In this document: positions 25,801 through 36,517 of the stretch, in pieces
How the letters are laid out: the number at the start of each line of letters is the position of its first letter
Position numbering within the stretch: position 1 is the stretch's first letter
Source of the DNA: Lutraria lutraria
Taxonomy: Eukaryota > Mollusca > Bivalvia > Venerida > Mactridae
Assembly (NCBI GenBank): GCA_964023205.1
Contig: OZ026848.1
Coordinates: forward strand, 3,090,501 to 3,154,500
Length of the DNA stretch: 64,000 nt
Reading direction: 5' to 3'
Notes under the pieces: generated by a model
What the model was told of the DNA's origin: nothing
Databases searched by the model: none
The model's input: the letters and a program-made list of their open reading frames with translations, nothing else
Translations under genes and position numbers: made by a program

Positions 25801-26935
25801 AGGAAGAAAAAAGAACAAAAGAATATGTCCTGTAATGACATACATGGTAGTTTTGTTTTCAGTAACACAAAATAAAGAAAGATATCCTTGATGTTTACTT
25901 ACAAAATCATTGTCTTTATCATACTACATTTCTATATCTCAAGTCATCTTAACCTGCGAACTGCCTGTATGCTAGGTAATGGCGTGAGGGTAACTTCTGA
26001 CAGTTCCTGTAATACTAACATCTTTTAAGAACCAAAATTATAAATATGACAGTTACAGGAAGATACTCTTAAAACTGATTAAATTAAAAGTGTTCTACGA
26101 TATGTTACATGGGGAAATGATATTAATACTACAAACAAGGTACAAATACATGTATATGTCATTTCATGAAATAATTCCAGTTAGCTGTTCATTGAACTTC
26201 TGCTATTCTCCTCCAAGCTGGAAAAATGACCCAAGTGATCCTGACTGTTGGCCTTAAGCAAACAATAGATGGAAGTTGTCAGCTCTGTCTCTAGTAACTT
26301 GAATGATATTATAAATTGTATCTTTATGTTCCAGTACTATGCACAATACTGAAGGTGGTAAGAAGATTAATGCTGCTGTATCATCTACAGGGAAGTATGT
26401 AGTTCAAACAGGGAAAGCTGTAGGTTAGTATTATATGCTGTAGAATCAAAATTTTTCTCAATGAATTTTTACAAAGGTAATTTAATGCATTTTGTACAAA
26501 AGTAATGAATTTTGTACAAAGAAAGGTTAGGAATTTTTTACTACTCATGTTTTTAACTGATCATGTTTTCCAAGTTTTATTTGTTTTTGTCATTGTAGTG
26601 ACTTCAATGCTATATTGATAGTTGAAACCTGTGGACATTTTATCTTATTTCTTTCATATTGGAAATTAAAGTTATACCGTAAGATCAAAATACTTTGCAA
26701 AGACTTAATTTATGACAGAATTTTTGCAAAATGAAGATAATACAAAAAATTATCAAAATAAGTGCATATGTTATTATTGCTATTTTGCTATATTATACTT
26801 GGATATTGTACAATTACAGGTGGAGCTCTCAACCAGGCTAAATCTTCTCTTTCCTCGTGGTTCTCAACTCTTACAAATGACTGGAAATCAACCAATGATA
26901 AGAACAGTAAAGACAATGTCCCAGTCGCAGAATAA
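13827..26935 (+). CDS. AVL9: AVL9 homologue (DENN-domain-type traffic protein), 17 coding exons
   Basis: Coding exons: 13827-13907, 15137-15257, 15781-15866, 16505-16576, 17117-17266, 17954-18043, 18826-18895, 19309-19423, 19971-20385, 21831-22317, 22659-22882, 23343-23477, 23897-24035, 24412-24492, 24875-25043, 26335-26423, 26820-26935. All introns are GT-AG and phases agree, giving 2640 nt and 879 residues. AVL9 hallmarks are VVVIGFHHKKGCQ (15-27), AYPPLLEGG, DGAHNY, FHLPAREG, ACYRQI (about 68-93), QKSVCVLSNLPLYGL spanning exons 4-5, FRHKIVVLFKLILLE (about 184-198) and LSLFPGMIEHGL. The C-terminal block resumes with DEYGFPLQVFTKG (about 625-638), ATNMLFR, TTADLRFAE, EWEGNDEWLRAQF and VVQTGKAVGGAL. 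Residues about 262-620 (exons 9-11) are acidic, Ser/Thr-rich and poorly conserved, which makes the protein longer than the vertebrate one (about 650 residues). AVL9 proteins act in late secretory (Golgi-to-surface) traffic and belong to the DENN-related group. The start ATG was chosen because the conserved N-terminus follows directly. The exon 13 donor (GTTTGT) is weak. Retaining the intron after exon 9 would stop at 20407. Confidence 0.95.
14303..14458 (-). mobile_element. tRNA-derived SINE, copy 1 (AVL9 intron 1)
   Basis: On the minus strand there is an A-box-like TTAGTTCAGTTGATAGAGCA, then CATCTGACTCACAAGCAGG and a B-box-like GGTTGCGGGCTCAAGCCC. It ends in GTACATTATTTCCTCC. The acceptor stem cannot be closed, so it is not a functional tRNA. 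The second copy at 14757-14895 shares the order, including GGCTGGTGAATATCCCAG upstream of the head. Confidence 0.65.
14578..14751. mobile_element. hAT-like MITE, CAGGGTTCTCAA ends
   Basis: The 174-bp element has terminal inverted repeats CAGGGTTCTCAAAA and, from the right end inward, CAGGGTTCTCAATAACAGC. The interior is GC-richer and rich in AACAGGCC and GGCCTG words. No exact 8-bp target duplication was found, so the hAT assignment rests on the end sequence alone. It lies between two SINE copies in AVL9 intron 1. Confidence 0.65.
14757..14895 (-). mobile_element. tRNA-derived SINE, copy 2 (AVL9 intron 1)
   Basis: On the minus strand GGCTGGGATATTCACCAGCC precedes an A box (TTAGCTCAATTGGTAAAGC), CATCTGACAAGCAAGCAGGA, a B box (GGTTCGAGTAC) and the end ATTATTTTCCTCCTCC. 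This copy is better preserved than copy 1. It begins five bases after the hAT-like MITE ends. Confidence 0.7.
15960..16340 (+). repeat. Dispersed repeat family shared with 32655-33250 (AVL9 intron 3)
   Basis: The stretch shares several ordered blocks with 32655-33250: TTTCCACCATTTTCAAAGGAAG-like, GTTACAAAAAGTGTGACAAATAAAC-like, TAATTGGCA, TTTTATATTGATGTG-like, TTTGGCGGTTCC and GCCAAAATAAAAC followed by GCCAATAT. It is the shorter, internally deleted copy. No coding signal was seen, and the class is unknown. Confidence 0.6.
16690..16927 (+). mobile_element. Full-length tRNA-derived SINE (AVL9 intron 4)
   Basis: The head has an A-box-like GTTGTCGATTGGCTAAGG and a B box (GTAGGTTCGAGCC), then CTACCGACCATGTCTCTTTA and a body with GGTCTAGTACTGG, GAGCCGTCCGCC, GACTGTTGAAAAGGGGC and ATAAAACTCAAATGAACAG. 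The 3' part also occurs alone at 7053-7204 in reverse orientation. Confidence 0.75.
17596..17749. mobile_element. TA-flanked pogo-like MITE, 154 bp (AVL9 intron 5)
   Basis: The left end is CAGTCAAACCAGTTATAGTG and the right end inward is CAGACAAACCTGTGAACAAA, with TA on both sides (17594-17595, 17750-17751). The interior has GGCCACC/GGCCTTT words shared with the elements at 30695-30858 and 45994-46147, so the three form one family. Confidence 0.75.
18086..18318. mobile_element. Inverted-repeat MITE, CTAGACTT ends (AVL9 intron 6)
   Basis: The left end is CTAGACTTGGCGAAATAAGC and the right end inward is CTAGACTTCACAAAAGGC. The interior repeats GGTCCGA / TCGGACC words (near 18140 and 18228). 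It lies in AVL9 intron 6, shortly after the exon. No target duplication is clear. Confidence 0.55.
19080..19175 (+). mobile_element. SINE fragment related to 40690-40975 (AVL9 intron 7)
   Basis: The words GGTGGTTAGTGCACTG, TTAGTACTGGTTAGAATA and AGTCCAGGAAAACTG match the minus-strand reading of 40730-40800. Most of the tRNA-like head is decayed. Confidence 0.5.
19786..19945. mobile_element. TA-flanked MITE, 160 bp (AVL9 intron 8)
   Basis: The left end is CTGTAAAAGACCCTGAAAAC and the right end inward is CAGTATAACCCCTGAAAACT, flanked by TA (19784-19785, 19946-19947). Interior pieces are also self-complementary (TTCCGGTTTTCAGGGAA, TTCCAGTTTTCAGGGG). It ends 25 bp before AVL9 exon 9. Confidence 0.7.
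20691..21659. mobile_element. TA-flanked pogo/Tigger-like non-autonomous element, 969 bp (AVL9 intron 9)
   Basis: The left end is CAGTAAAGTTCCACCTAACG and the right end inward is CAGTAAAGTTCCGCTATTAA, with TA at 20689-20690 and 21660-21661. The subterminal parts repeat TAATAAGACC, TACGACCACTTT, GGTCCGCTATT and CGCTAATAAGACCACTTTTT. A 94-codon frame (20948-21232) encodes VIVKQLISIIGDYRTDRIDI and similar but shows no transposase catalytic motif that I recognise. It may be a decayed fragment or chance. It occupies two thirds of the intron between the two long disordered-region exons. Confidence 0.8.
24120..24315 (-). mobile_element. Degenerate tRNA-like SINE relic (AVL9 intron 13)
   Basis: On the minus strand there is TGAGTGGTCATAGTATCTGA followed by a weak B-box-like AGTTCATATCCTACATGG. 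The tail is poorly defined. Confidence is low because both boxes are diverged. Confidence 0.3.
25106..25273. mobile_element. MITE with CAGGGTTTTCATTAA ends, 168 bp (AVL9 intron 15)
   Basis: The left end is CAGGGTTTTCATTAAGAC and the right end inward is CAGGGTTTTCATTAATATTC, with 15 matching terminal bases. The interior has AAATCAGTTAC and AATCTGTAACTTTC, which pair weakly. The CAGGG end is hAT-like, but no 8-bp duplication is apparent. Confidence 0.65.
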
Positions 26936-29460
26936 AGAGAATCACCAACTTAATGAGTTTTTACACAACTTGTAACATTCTGTTTCCTCTATGTTATTTG
27001 TATCTTTAGAAATTGAGCAAATTTTCATGTATTTGTGCACAACTGTTTTAACTCGGTGTTCAGGAGTATTGCACTCAACTTTCTGTGATGTTCATTAGAT
27101 AATGATGTATGTTTTTTGTTATCAATTTTTACTCTTGGTATTGTAGCATAGGTGTTTTTTGAAATCCATTTAACCATGACTCTGAATTGATAGAATACTT
27201 AACTGCACAATTTTCAGAAAGTTCAATATCATTTTGCACTATTTTGATACATGTACAGTTATTTTTTCACTGAAGAAAAACAGTTTTTATTCTCATAGTT
27301 CTAGCAATTTAGAAGCTTTTAATACCAGTACTGTACAGAGGGTTTTATTTCAGCAGTTTTTTTTCTGGCTAAGTTGATGGGTTTTTTTTCAATTCAACAC
27401 CCCACTGATATAGCTCAATCGTAACAATGCCAATTTATCATGGATAAACTGCATGAATTAATATCAACAAAGAAAATAACAACATATTGATAAAATCATT
27501 CATTTCTCTTACATTGTCTAATTACCACCAGGATATGAGTTCTCACTCATCATCTACTTTAACTTAGGGGATTAGAATTAGCAGTTTAATGCTTTCTGCC
27601 AATTCATGACATTGTTAATAAAAAAATCTTCATAAAAACTAAATTTTGGCTCTACAGAAAGAACCTACTGTACAGTATTTTGGATAAGATGTGGGCTATT
27701 ACATTGAACCATCTTGTTGTATCAATCTAGTTACCAGCCAGTTAATTCTCTATCAAATGTTTTTGATGAAAGTAACTACTGTCAATGAACCAAAAGTTTT
27801 AACTCCGAACCAACTTTTTGTGGCATGTGGAACTGTTTTTAATTAAATTTGCAAAAAATGAAGTTTCTCTCACAAAATAATTTGTTAATCACCAAACCAC
27901 ATCGCATTGATGTTTGAAGAATCACATTAAAAAAGATACACATGTAGTGTATTTGTGTACATTTTGTGTATTTGTTTGTGTACAATTTTGTGTTAATTGT
28001 GCTCTTTGTGTTCAGTTGAATACTCATTGGTTGAAAACTGTGCTTATGACTTACATTATATTGTGATATAATTTTTTGTGATCTTTGATTTATCTTATTA
28101 TTTTGTCTACACATAGTGTACAGATTTACTCTTTATTCTTCCAATTATTATGCAAATGCTGGGTATTATAATTACCATAGATGTTTTCATCTTTCTAGCA
28201 GTTGAAACATAGATTCAAAGTCTTAATTTTGTTCTAATTGATATAGCAGGTGATTGAGATAAAATGTTTAAATCATACAATACAGATTATTTTAGGAAAT
28301 GGGGAGCCTCTGGATGCAGGAACAAGGGGGAAATTGAGCAAAAGATGCAGATTTGGGGAATATTTACATTGCAAATATAGAGTGAATATATATTTTTTGG
28401 GGGGGGGGGGGATAAAGCTTATTTTCCAAACTGTAGACACTAATTATCAGTGTCACTTTCTTAGTAACCCGCCCCCCCTGAAGCAAGATATGCATAGATC
28501 ACAATTAAGAATTAATTGTCTGCTATTTAGGTTATATTGTATGATGCCTGTATGTTTCATGCAACTGTGAATTGCTGTCAATTTTTATACTAGTATAAAT
28601 TATCACACTATTTATTTAAGAAATGTTGTATCTTTATTTCTGTGTAAATAATAATATTAATATTTTGTTGCCTGATACTCCTGCATTATTCCATTTTTAA
28701 CATTTTGGCATTACACTTAGATACACACACTCCATTTTTTCTATGTACTACATGTACATTGTATATAAATACTTCATAGACTAAGCATTAGTCTCGTGGA
28801 AAATGTGCAATTTAACGTCATAATGCATTAAATATAGGCATTTAAAAAAAGTATATTGATTTTGTAAAAATTTAAAAGATTATTTCGGGGTAAGAGGCTG
28901 ATGAAGTGATTCTGGGTTATAAAGTACAAAATATGATGAAATGCCAATATTTAATTCATCATGACATAATTATAGACTTATGTGTTAATTGTTAATTTTC
29001 TCTGTATGAAATTCATTAATTATGAAATAATTGTTATGCTGACTCAGTGTTTGTACAAATTTTGTTTCTGTTTCTCATTCTTTATGGTTAAATAATTTAT
29101 TTTATTTTATTATACGTATAGGGGCTTTTAACAATATGGTCATTTAAAAAACAAATATAACACAATGTTATAAAATTTACAAAATGAAATTTATTGTATA
29201 TATTTTGGGTATACTTCATGTTGGTGATAATGTTAGTGTCATTGTTAGCTTTTACATTTATTTTGTTAAATGTGTGCTTAATCTTGTGTGAAAATATGAT
29301 AAGGCCTATATAAGGTAAAATTAAGTGAGTTTGTCCTTTTGTACTTAATTAATTTGACAATGAATAAGTAGCACTGTCATTATTTGAGCCATATTATACG
29401 CTTTTCGGTCTAAAGACAGTGTTTTTGGTTGCTGCATTCCAGTGTTTCAAATATGATGCT
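26936..29460. other. AVL9 3' untranslated region and downstream intergenic DNA
   Basis: The AVL9 3' UTR begins after the TAA at 26933-26935, and its end is not fixed. The DNA is very AT-rich, with GT/TG-rich stretches near 27940-28020 and a G run near 28400-28411. No exon, RNA gene or bounded repeat was recognised. Confidence 0.45.
27617..27622 (+). promoter_or_regulatory. Candidate AVL9 polyadenylation signal
   Basis: AATAAA lies about 680 bp after the AVL9 stop codon, in AT-rich sequence. The hexamer is frequent by chance at this composition, so it is only a candidate. Others could be used. Confidence 0.3.
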
Positions 29461-29464
29461 TTTG

Positions 29465-29680
29465 ATGTGGTTAGGGGTCTCAGCGATAGAGTGGTTTAAA
29501 GTCCCTGACAAGTAATCACTATCCCCTCCTTAATCTGAGTTAGACTCCCACCCTAGACCAGGCAAAGTTCACAAGATTCATTTCAAAATAACAACAACCA
29601 TGGAAATGAGTACAGTTCATAGAGCAGGACAGTCCTTTACCTGGACGTTTGGACTTGATTTTATCACTGTCATAATGACA
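29465..29680 (+). mobile_element. Degenerate tRNA-derived SINE-like copy
   Basis: A tRNA-like head (GGGGTCTCAGCGATAGAGTG ... GAGTTAGACTCCCACCC) is followed by CTAGACCAGGCAAAGTTCAC and a body with CATGGAAATGAGTACAG. The organisation is similar to the copy at 3100-3310. The 3' end is uncertain. Confidence 0.45.
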
Positions 29681-30079
29681 ACACAATTTTATTTTCACAA
29701 GGTTTCACTCCACTTTTATAGCCAGGATAATATTGAATGATTATATCTAGCTTGAATGTTGGAGGAAAATCACAGGGGTACACTTGTGTAGAACCACTGA
29801 CTTTCTGTATGCTAGATGGATAGTTTCCTCACATGTTGCCAGTAAATTTGTCTGGTCCAGGTTTAGTGTTTACAGACATGATCTCTATTCACAGGTGGAC
29901 TTTAGCACATGCTTGACTGCATTTAAATTGTCTGTTATAAAACCAATGCATTAAATGTCAGTATTGTTTATTGTTGAATTGTTTGTCTTAATCAGCTGAG
30001 ACTCGTCACTAAGGAATAAAAAGCTACTAGACTACTACGTGTTAGTTATAATTGCCCGCAATGTCATCAGATAGTGTTT

Positions 30080-30335
30080 TTTAGCTCACCAGAGCACAGA
30101 GTGCTCAAGGTGAGGTATTGTGTTGGCCATCATCCGCCTGTCTGTATGTCAACAATTGCTTTTAACGACAACTCCTTAAGCAGTAATTATTTTCAATTAA
30201 TTTCAATGAAACTTTACAGGGATGTTCCTTGCATGAACCTCTACCAAAGTTGATAAAAAGTTTCATTGAAAACTCTGGTTGCCATGTCAACCAATTGGAA
30301 AAACTTAAAGATTTACAGATTCAGAATATTGTTTG
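30080..30335 (-). repeat. TTTAGCTCACC-type repeat, reverse copy of the 3932-4690 family tail
   Basis: TTTAGCTCACCAGAGCACAG and GTGCTCAAGGTGAGGTATTG are followed by GTCAACAATTGCTTTTAACG, AACTCCTTAAGCAGTAATTA, TTTCAATGAAACTTTACAGG and GATGTTCCTTGCATGAACC. These last blocks are the reverse complement of 4545-4625. Confidence 0.65.
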
Positions 30336-30543
30336 TACCACATTTTATCATAGTAGCTCCGTGATATACCAACCCAAGTTTTTTTTTATTGGTAACAACA
30401 AGAAACACAACATTAGTAGGTCTATTATATGAAGCTACATTCGGAGAAGTTTAAGAAATCACTAAGGGATACTATCACCACTGATGAATATGGAACTAGT
30501 TATGTATTTTTCAGGAAGTTGGCTAAAGGCTGCTTCAAGTATA

Positions 30544-30690
30544 CAGTAAAACCTCTCTTGCTGGCCGCTTGATAATTTAAAACACTAATTATAGGACTGG
30601 TTTTCACTATTTCCTCTATATTTCAATTTCTCTGTGTTAAACCAATTTTTTTTTTTTTGAAAATGTGGTCTTATTACAGAGGGCTTTCTG
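30544..30690. mobile_element. TA-flanked pogo-like MITE, 147 bp
   Basis: The left end is CAGTAAAACCTCTCTTGCTG and the right end inward is CAGAAAGCCCTCTGTAATAA, flanked by TA (30542-30543, 30691-30692). A T run lies near 30646-30658. The next element starts only four bases downstream. Confidence 0.65.
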
Positions 30691-30694
30691 TATA

Positions 30695-30858
30695 CAGTCA
30701 AACCTATGAACAAAGTTCACCTGTGGAATCTTTACTGATAGGTGACCTTTATTTGGATATTATTTTGTGCTAAATGGTCAGTGATGGTTTTCAGAAAAGT
30801 GGCCTTTATTCACAGTGTGGCCTTTATTCGGAGATGGCTGCTAACACGGGTTGAACTG
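30695..30858. mobile_element. TA-flanked pogo-like MITE, 164 bp
   Basis: The left end is CAGTCAAACCTATGAACAAA and the right end inward is CAGTTCAACCCGTGTTAGCA, flanked by TA (30693-30694, 30859-30860). GTGACCTTTATT and GTGGCCTTTATTC words link it to 17596-17749 and 45994-46147. Confidence 0.75.
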
Positions 30859-30860
30859 TA

Positions 30861-32654
30861 TGTTAAGTTGGGTTTTAACAAAGAGGTACAGAAAATACAA
30901 TACAGTACTAATTGATAATTATATTTCCAATAAGAAATCACAACATAATGTATACAATTGCTTTATGTATCACAACAAAACAATAGTACTAGACATTTAT
31001 CATCATGAAGTATGTATACCTTGGTAAAGGAGAACTCTGTAAGAATGTATATACATGTATTCTAACAAACCCCAGCCAAATCAGATTCACCAAATGTTAA
31101 GTTTGTTAGACCAGATAAAAACATCATGTTTATGGTTATTTGACTGAATTGATAAGGATAGGAAGTTGGCAATTTTTTATATTTTCCTCTTTTCCCAATC
31201 ATACCTTTTGTATCACAGCAAAACATTTTTCATTCTTTGGATTTAGCTGTTACAGACATAAAGACACAGCACCAATTAGTAGGATTTGTCAGATAACCAT
31301 AGACATTTTTCTGGCCTTTTCATAAGTATTGAAATTTGTAATAAAATGAGAGCCTCTGAGGTCAAGAACAAACAGATTGCAGCTACATGTATATGAGATT
31401 GTGAGCATTAATACTTATTGATACTGGTGAATCCGAATCTACAGCTATGAAACTTAATATCCGAGATACACTGTAATATAGATTAGAATACACTATTATG
31501 TTAGATCTTCAGATTGTTAAATACATTATGTAAGTATAATGAAAAATGACATAACTACCAATAAAACTCCATAAGTGCAGGAATGAAAAATAACTTGCAA
31601 ACATTTCTAAGGCTAGAAAAAAACCATGTTTACTGTTGCAGGATCAAAAAATAGGGTAGGTATATTGACGCACTTCTTGTCTTCTGAAGATACTTTCATA
31701 CTTTGGAGGTGAATTTGCTCCCAAATATTGAACTTAGGATTTTGCCATTGGAAATATATGGGCTGGTGATTGTTGAGTAACTGTAAACATGACATGGTGT
31801 CAGAAGAGCCAAATGAAAATCCTATAAAATATTTGCAGTCGACCACTTTTGCCAAAAGAGGGGCCTTCAGTCACACTGTTTCCATATTTAACTCAGTTTG
31901 TATCAAAGAAAATTCTTCATAGCAAATTAAATTGGACATAACTTTGCCATTTCTTGAGATATTTTCATCAAATAACTTTCATTTTGCTTAGAAAACATAG
32001 CTCTTCGGGACAAAGAATTCTGGATTAATCTGAAACTTTGACACCCCTGCCTAATGTACAACCTGGTAGCCAAGGAAACAAACACATTAAATGAGTGGTA
32101 AGCAAACTCTGCATCAAAAAATGAACAAGTTCTGGTAGAACATACTGAGGTGTCATGATTGTTTAAAACTAGAGATCATAAAACGTAAGCTTGGAGACTA
32201 GATTCAAATCATTATCATCTGATTGGTTGTTCCTGATCTCTGTCCTTCAATGGACCAATGGCAAAGCTTTGATCAGAGAACTGATGAAAACCTAATCATC
32301 TGATTGGTCGACTTCTAACTCAAACATATCGTATTGATTTTTTATCATGATTACAAAAATACAATGTATTACCAATGAAAAATGTTGAAGGTAACCGGAA
32401 ATATGAACATTAATATATATTTCATCAATTTTCATGTATTAATTAATTGTTTACTTTATGAATTACTTCGTAATAAATAAAACTTTATAATAAAGTGAGA
32501 AAAAAAACCAATCAGATAGTTTTGAAACTGTTCCAAAATCAATTCTTATAACCTGTAGTCAATGTCCCTGTCTCAGTCTTAGGACAAAATAATGATATTC
32601 ATTTTTTCCAATGTATACGTCTTTATTTCAGCGGATGCAAATTTTGGCATTTTT
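30861..32654. other. Intergenic, nothing recognised
   Basis: AT-rich DNA between the convergent genes. The short reading frames (for example 31140-31325 and 31613-31855) lack splice context, repetition or similarity that I can recognise. Confidence 0.45.
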
Positions 32655-33250
32655 AAGATGTTTGTGAATTGGGGGGTTCCATATATGGCGGTTTTATAGC
32701 CAACCGCCAAAATAAATCCATGTCCCGCCTCTTTATCCATCAAAATCGAACCATTTCCAACATTTTCAAGGGAAGTATCTTTAACATTTTACTAAATATA
32801 TTGTGTCACGTGAGGATAAACTGTATTGAATAAGACGCATGAAGAGTGAAAAAGGTGGTAATTACTTGTGATCAAACAGGAGTTAACACAATAGCTGAAA
32901 ATCGATATTTGTTTTAATCATACTGATATGTTTTCTTAAACTGACTAATGTTTTTATACCAGTTTTAATGCAGTTTGTCTATATATGCCGACAATTTAAG
33001 TTATACAAAAGGTGTGACAAATAAACCTATCATGTTTGCATTTACACTCAGGCTATAAATGTAATGCATGTAACATACTAAACAAACAAATACATGTAGT
33101 TATACAAAAGTGTGATAACTAGAGTCACATTTCTCTGACAAAATAATTGGCAAGGTTTTATATTGGTGTGGTCTAGATTTGGCGGTTCCGATGCCGACGG
33201 CCAAAATAAAACGGGCGCCAATATTAAGACGTATGCAGTATGTAGAAAGT
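32655..33250 (+). repeat. Dispersed repeat family, longer copy (see 15960-16340)
   Basis: This copy has two GGCGGTT/CCGCCAAAATAAA-type segments (32690-32720 and 33178-33215). Between them are CATTTTCAAGGGAAGTATC, TACAAAAGGTGTGACAAATA, AATAATTGGCAAGG and TTTTATATTGGTGTGG, in the same order as the copy at 15960-16340. Both copies have the same orientation. Only the longer copy keeps a GGCGGTT-type block at its start. Confidence 0.6.
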
Positions 33251-33531
33251 ATTTGTCCAGCATGACAATTTCAGTCTTACACGAGTGTCTGAATGTTTTT
33301 GTCACAAGTTCGCTCTATATCTGTAAGCCATGATGCCGATAAACTAATATCATACAAGAGTACAAGCACAGGATATATTACATTGTAAAATATATTTAAT
33401 AGGGTAAGTTACAAATAAAACAACAACAAAATTGGCCTGGTTACTAAATAGATTGCTATATCAAATAAATACTAACTGAAAACAGAATATAAATAAACCA
33501 GACAAGACTATTAAAACAATATCAAATATAA

Positions 33532-33735
33532 ACAAGAGCACCGTAAGCAGTGCAAACACTCATCTGTTCACCACCTCAGTCAGATCTTTCCACCAATGAA
33601 ATTTCATATTGGTACCTCTTACAGATTCTGAGTTACTAGCTACATTAAAGGTCTTGCACGATGCAGGCGCCACAGACACAGATGATGCAGGGATCACAAT
33701 AGCTTGTGTTTTTCTTCGAACACAGTCAAGCTAAA
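33532..33735 (+). repeat. AACAAGAGCACC-type repeat fragment
   Basis: It begins AACAAGAGCACCGTAAGCAG, TGCAAACACTCATCTG, CACCTCAGTCAGATC and ends with GGATCACAATAGCTTGTG, TCGAACACAGTCAAGCTAAA. This head and tail arrangement is typical of the dispersed AACAAGAG repeats, with most of the middle missing. Confidence 0.55.
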
Positions 33736-36517
33736 AATGTATCATAAGTATATGTACTTATCTAGTATAATGTATGTACATGCTGCAAGTGAACTAATCA
33801 AGTTTGATGAGTATAAATTATACAATAGTTATCAAAGTCAAAGCACTAGTGACATTATTATAAGTAGTAACAGCAAAACATAAACAAAAATTAAAAATAA
33901 TAAACATGCATGTAAATAATAAACAAACAGATCACATATATCATCATATTAATAAAATAGTCAATATAAACAAAGCAACAAGGGAAAGACTATACACTGG
34001 GATTGACACATTCTAGTACTTGATTGGATGTCTCATCAAATCAGTGCTTTATCTTAGGCCTGAACAAAAATCATGCCTAGGGTTACCATACTTAACCCAA
34101 AATATAAATGTACGATTTTTACCTGCATCTTATACACAGGTGTAATCTATACACAAGTGATAACAGTATGTCAGAAAATCTATCTTCATTTTTCTTAACA
34201 CTTGTGTGAGAATATGAGGAATATATCACCCATAAATGTATTTGTACTTTGGATTTCCCCGTGAGAAATTTAAGGTAGGAGCCAAAGAACAGGGTCAGTC
34301 AAACAACCATAAGCGTGACTTTTTTCCTGATCTACAATAAATTTATACAAAATTAACACTAACCACAACAATATCACACTACTGGCATTAGAGTAATCCT
34401 CACACATGACTTTATAATAAAAACAATGATTTGACACTGAAATTAGGCAGACATAAACAGAATTGACAAAAAAGTTACATTTTACTTTCAATGTTTATAT
34501 TGTTTAGCCAATATTTAAAATACAGGCTATTATTAATATAAAACCTGCCATAAGATTCATTAATGTATAGAGAGTAAAGTTTTATATTTATTTTCGGACC
34601 AATTATGTACACAGTCACACACAAGGAAGACTACATAAGTTAAAGCACAGATAATAAGATTTGTGTCAAACCAAAATGATTTTAACAAAAAAGCCATGTT
34701 ACAAAATAGCGTACAATCATATTCACAAGATAAAGTTACATATAGTATATAAAGTTATCTTATGGTCAACTGTTTCTGAGTTTGTGATTTCAGACTGTCT
34801 GAGGAACTGAGAAAAATCTACTACATTCAAAATAGTTAAAAATCTAGCTGTAAATGCAAAATCATGATACTTCAAGAACAATCAAAATCTTTGATACAAC
34901 TAAGAGTCTAAGACTACATAATTTTATGAGAACATTAATTTTCATTAATTCTAAATTTGAGCAGAAATGAACACATCTATTGCGAACATATCAAATTACT
35001 TTTGTGAAACAAATAGAATAATGTATTTCAATTCAATGACAAAATTGATAAGCCATTTCTTCTAGCTTCAATAAACAAAAGCGAAAAATGGCTGGATAGG
35101 TTACACATTCATTTATAAGATTAAGCAGAAATAGTTTCAGTCAAATTGAATTTTAATCAATTGAATAACCTGATGAATTGAAAACTTGGTAAAACAAGAG
35201 ACACTAAGGGCAAAAACCAATTTTGACACTTTAGCAAAATATCAGATTTTATAGAGAACCACTGGGAATATTGTACACTAATTACCTTAACTCGAGCCCT
35301 TCTAGCCAAGAAGACTTTAAAAGTTTTTCCCTATATAAGTCGATGTGAAACAAATGACTCCAGGACAAGCCTATTTCAAGCCTATAATTTAAACAATATC
35401 TGTATTGGATCACAAGATAATGCCACATACTACATACATGAGCTGTGAACCATGTGTTTTTACTTTTTTTTTAAATCTGAAGTTTTCCCTTATCATCTTT
35501 CTTAAACGAGTGACCCCAAGGCAGGGCCAATTTGATACAAGTTGTATCATTTGCAAAATCTTGGTCTAGTACAATCCAAGGACCTTTCCTTTATAGTTTG
35601 GCTTAAATAGACTTGGTGGTTTTAAAGATTTCATTTGAAATTATTGTAACGTTGACAACAGAAGTTACACGATGATGGATAGGGTGATCACTACAACTAT
35701 AAACATTAAAACCAAACTATCCTAGCTGTACCTGAAGTAAAATACCTTGTGAAAAAAGGAAAACTACTCTAGTATCTCTAACTAAAGGAAAGCTTTTAAA
35801 GGATGCAAAAGACATCACAGCAAAAATATTATGACAATATGTCTTAATATAAGACTAAGAGCATGTAACAAAACTGATTATAAATCATGACTGAAAAATG
35901 TCTACATTGTAAAATGATGATGAATATACTGATTACATAAAAATGACCACAATGTCAGTAATATACTCAATGCAAGTCACTCATAACCTACGAAGTGTCC
36001 AAATAAATATCCTGCAATAATGGAAAACACATTCCAAAACAGAGATTTATCTATAAGAAAAAGAAAATTATTTCAATACATCCCAGAGACAAAACTCGGA
36101 TATGTACTTCACTTAATAAAGAAAAAAAAATATCATGTAAACTACCACTTAAAACCATTTAGCACTAATTTATGTTCATAACAGACATCCTAAAATAACC
36201 TCAATGTCAAATATCCATTCTTGTTTTTCTAATTAATTATATGTATAGCTGTCAGTATATTATGATCAATTACTTTCAATTTGAAGAATTAAAATTTAAT
36301 TAACAACTAATTGCTTGATATTGTACGTGTCAGCACACTCCAAGTGAAAAAATGATTTTATCGCAACAGAAACTGAAAATAGTTTATGATTACCAAACTT
36401 AGAATCTAATGAGACAATCTATATTTAGCAACACACTTTTGACTGAACAATTTATGTGATGCATGACATGTAAGATAATATACACACAGACACAAACTGA
36501 CGTCCTCTTGTACAGAA
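33736..36517. other. Intergenic and probable RETREG 3' untranslated region
   Basis: The RETREG 3' UTR extends leftwards from the stop at 36518-36520. Candidate minus-strand polyadenylation hexamers are ATTAAA (36295-36300) and AATAAA (34587-34592), and neither is supported further. The rest is AT-rich with no recognised exon. The decayed repeat at 35188-35600 is listed separately. Confidence 0.4.
35188..35600 (+). repeat. Decayed AACAAGAG-family repeat
   Basis: Blocks match the 3932-4690 repeat in order: AAACAAGAGACACTAAGG, CCAATTTTGACACTTTAGCA, CAAGAAGACTTTAAAAG, CCTATATAAGTCGATGTG, ATAATGCCACATACTACATA and GTGACCCCAAGGCAGGGCCA. It is strongly diverged and probably old. Confidence 0.6.
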
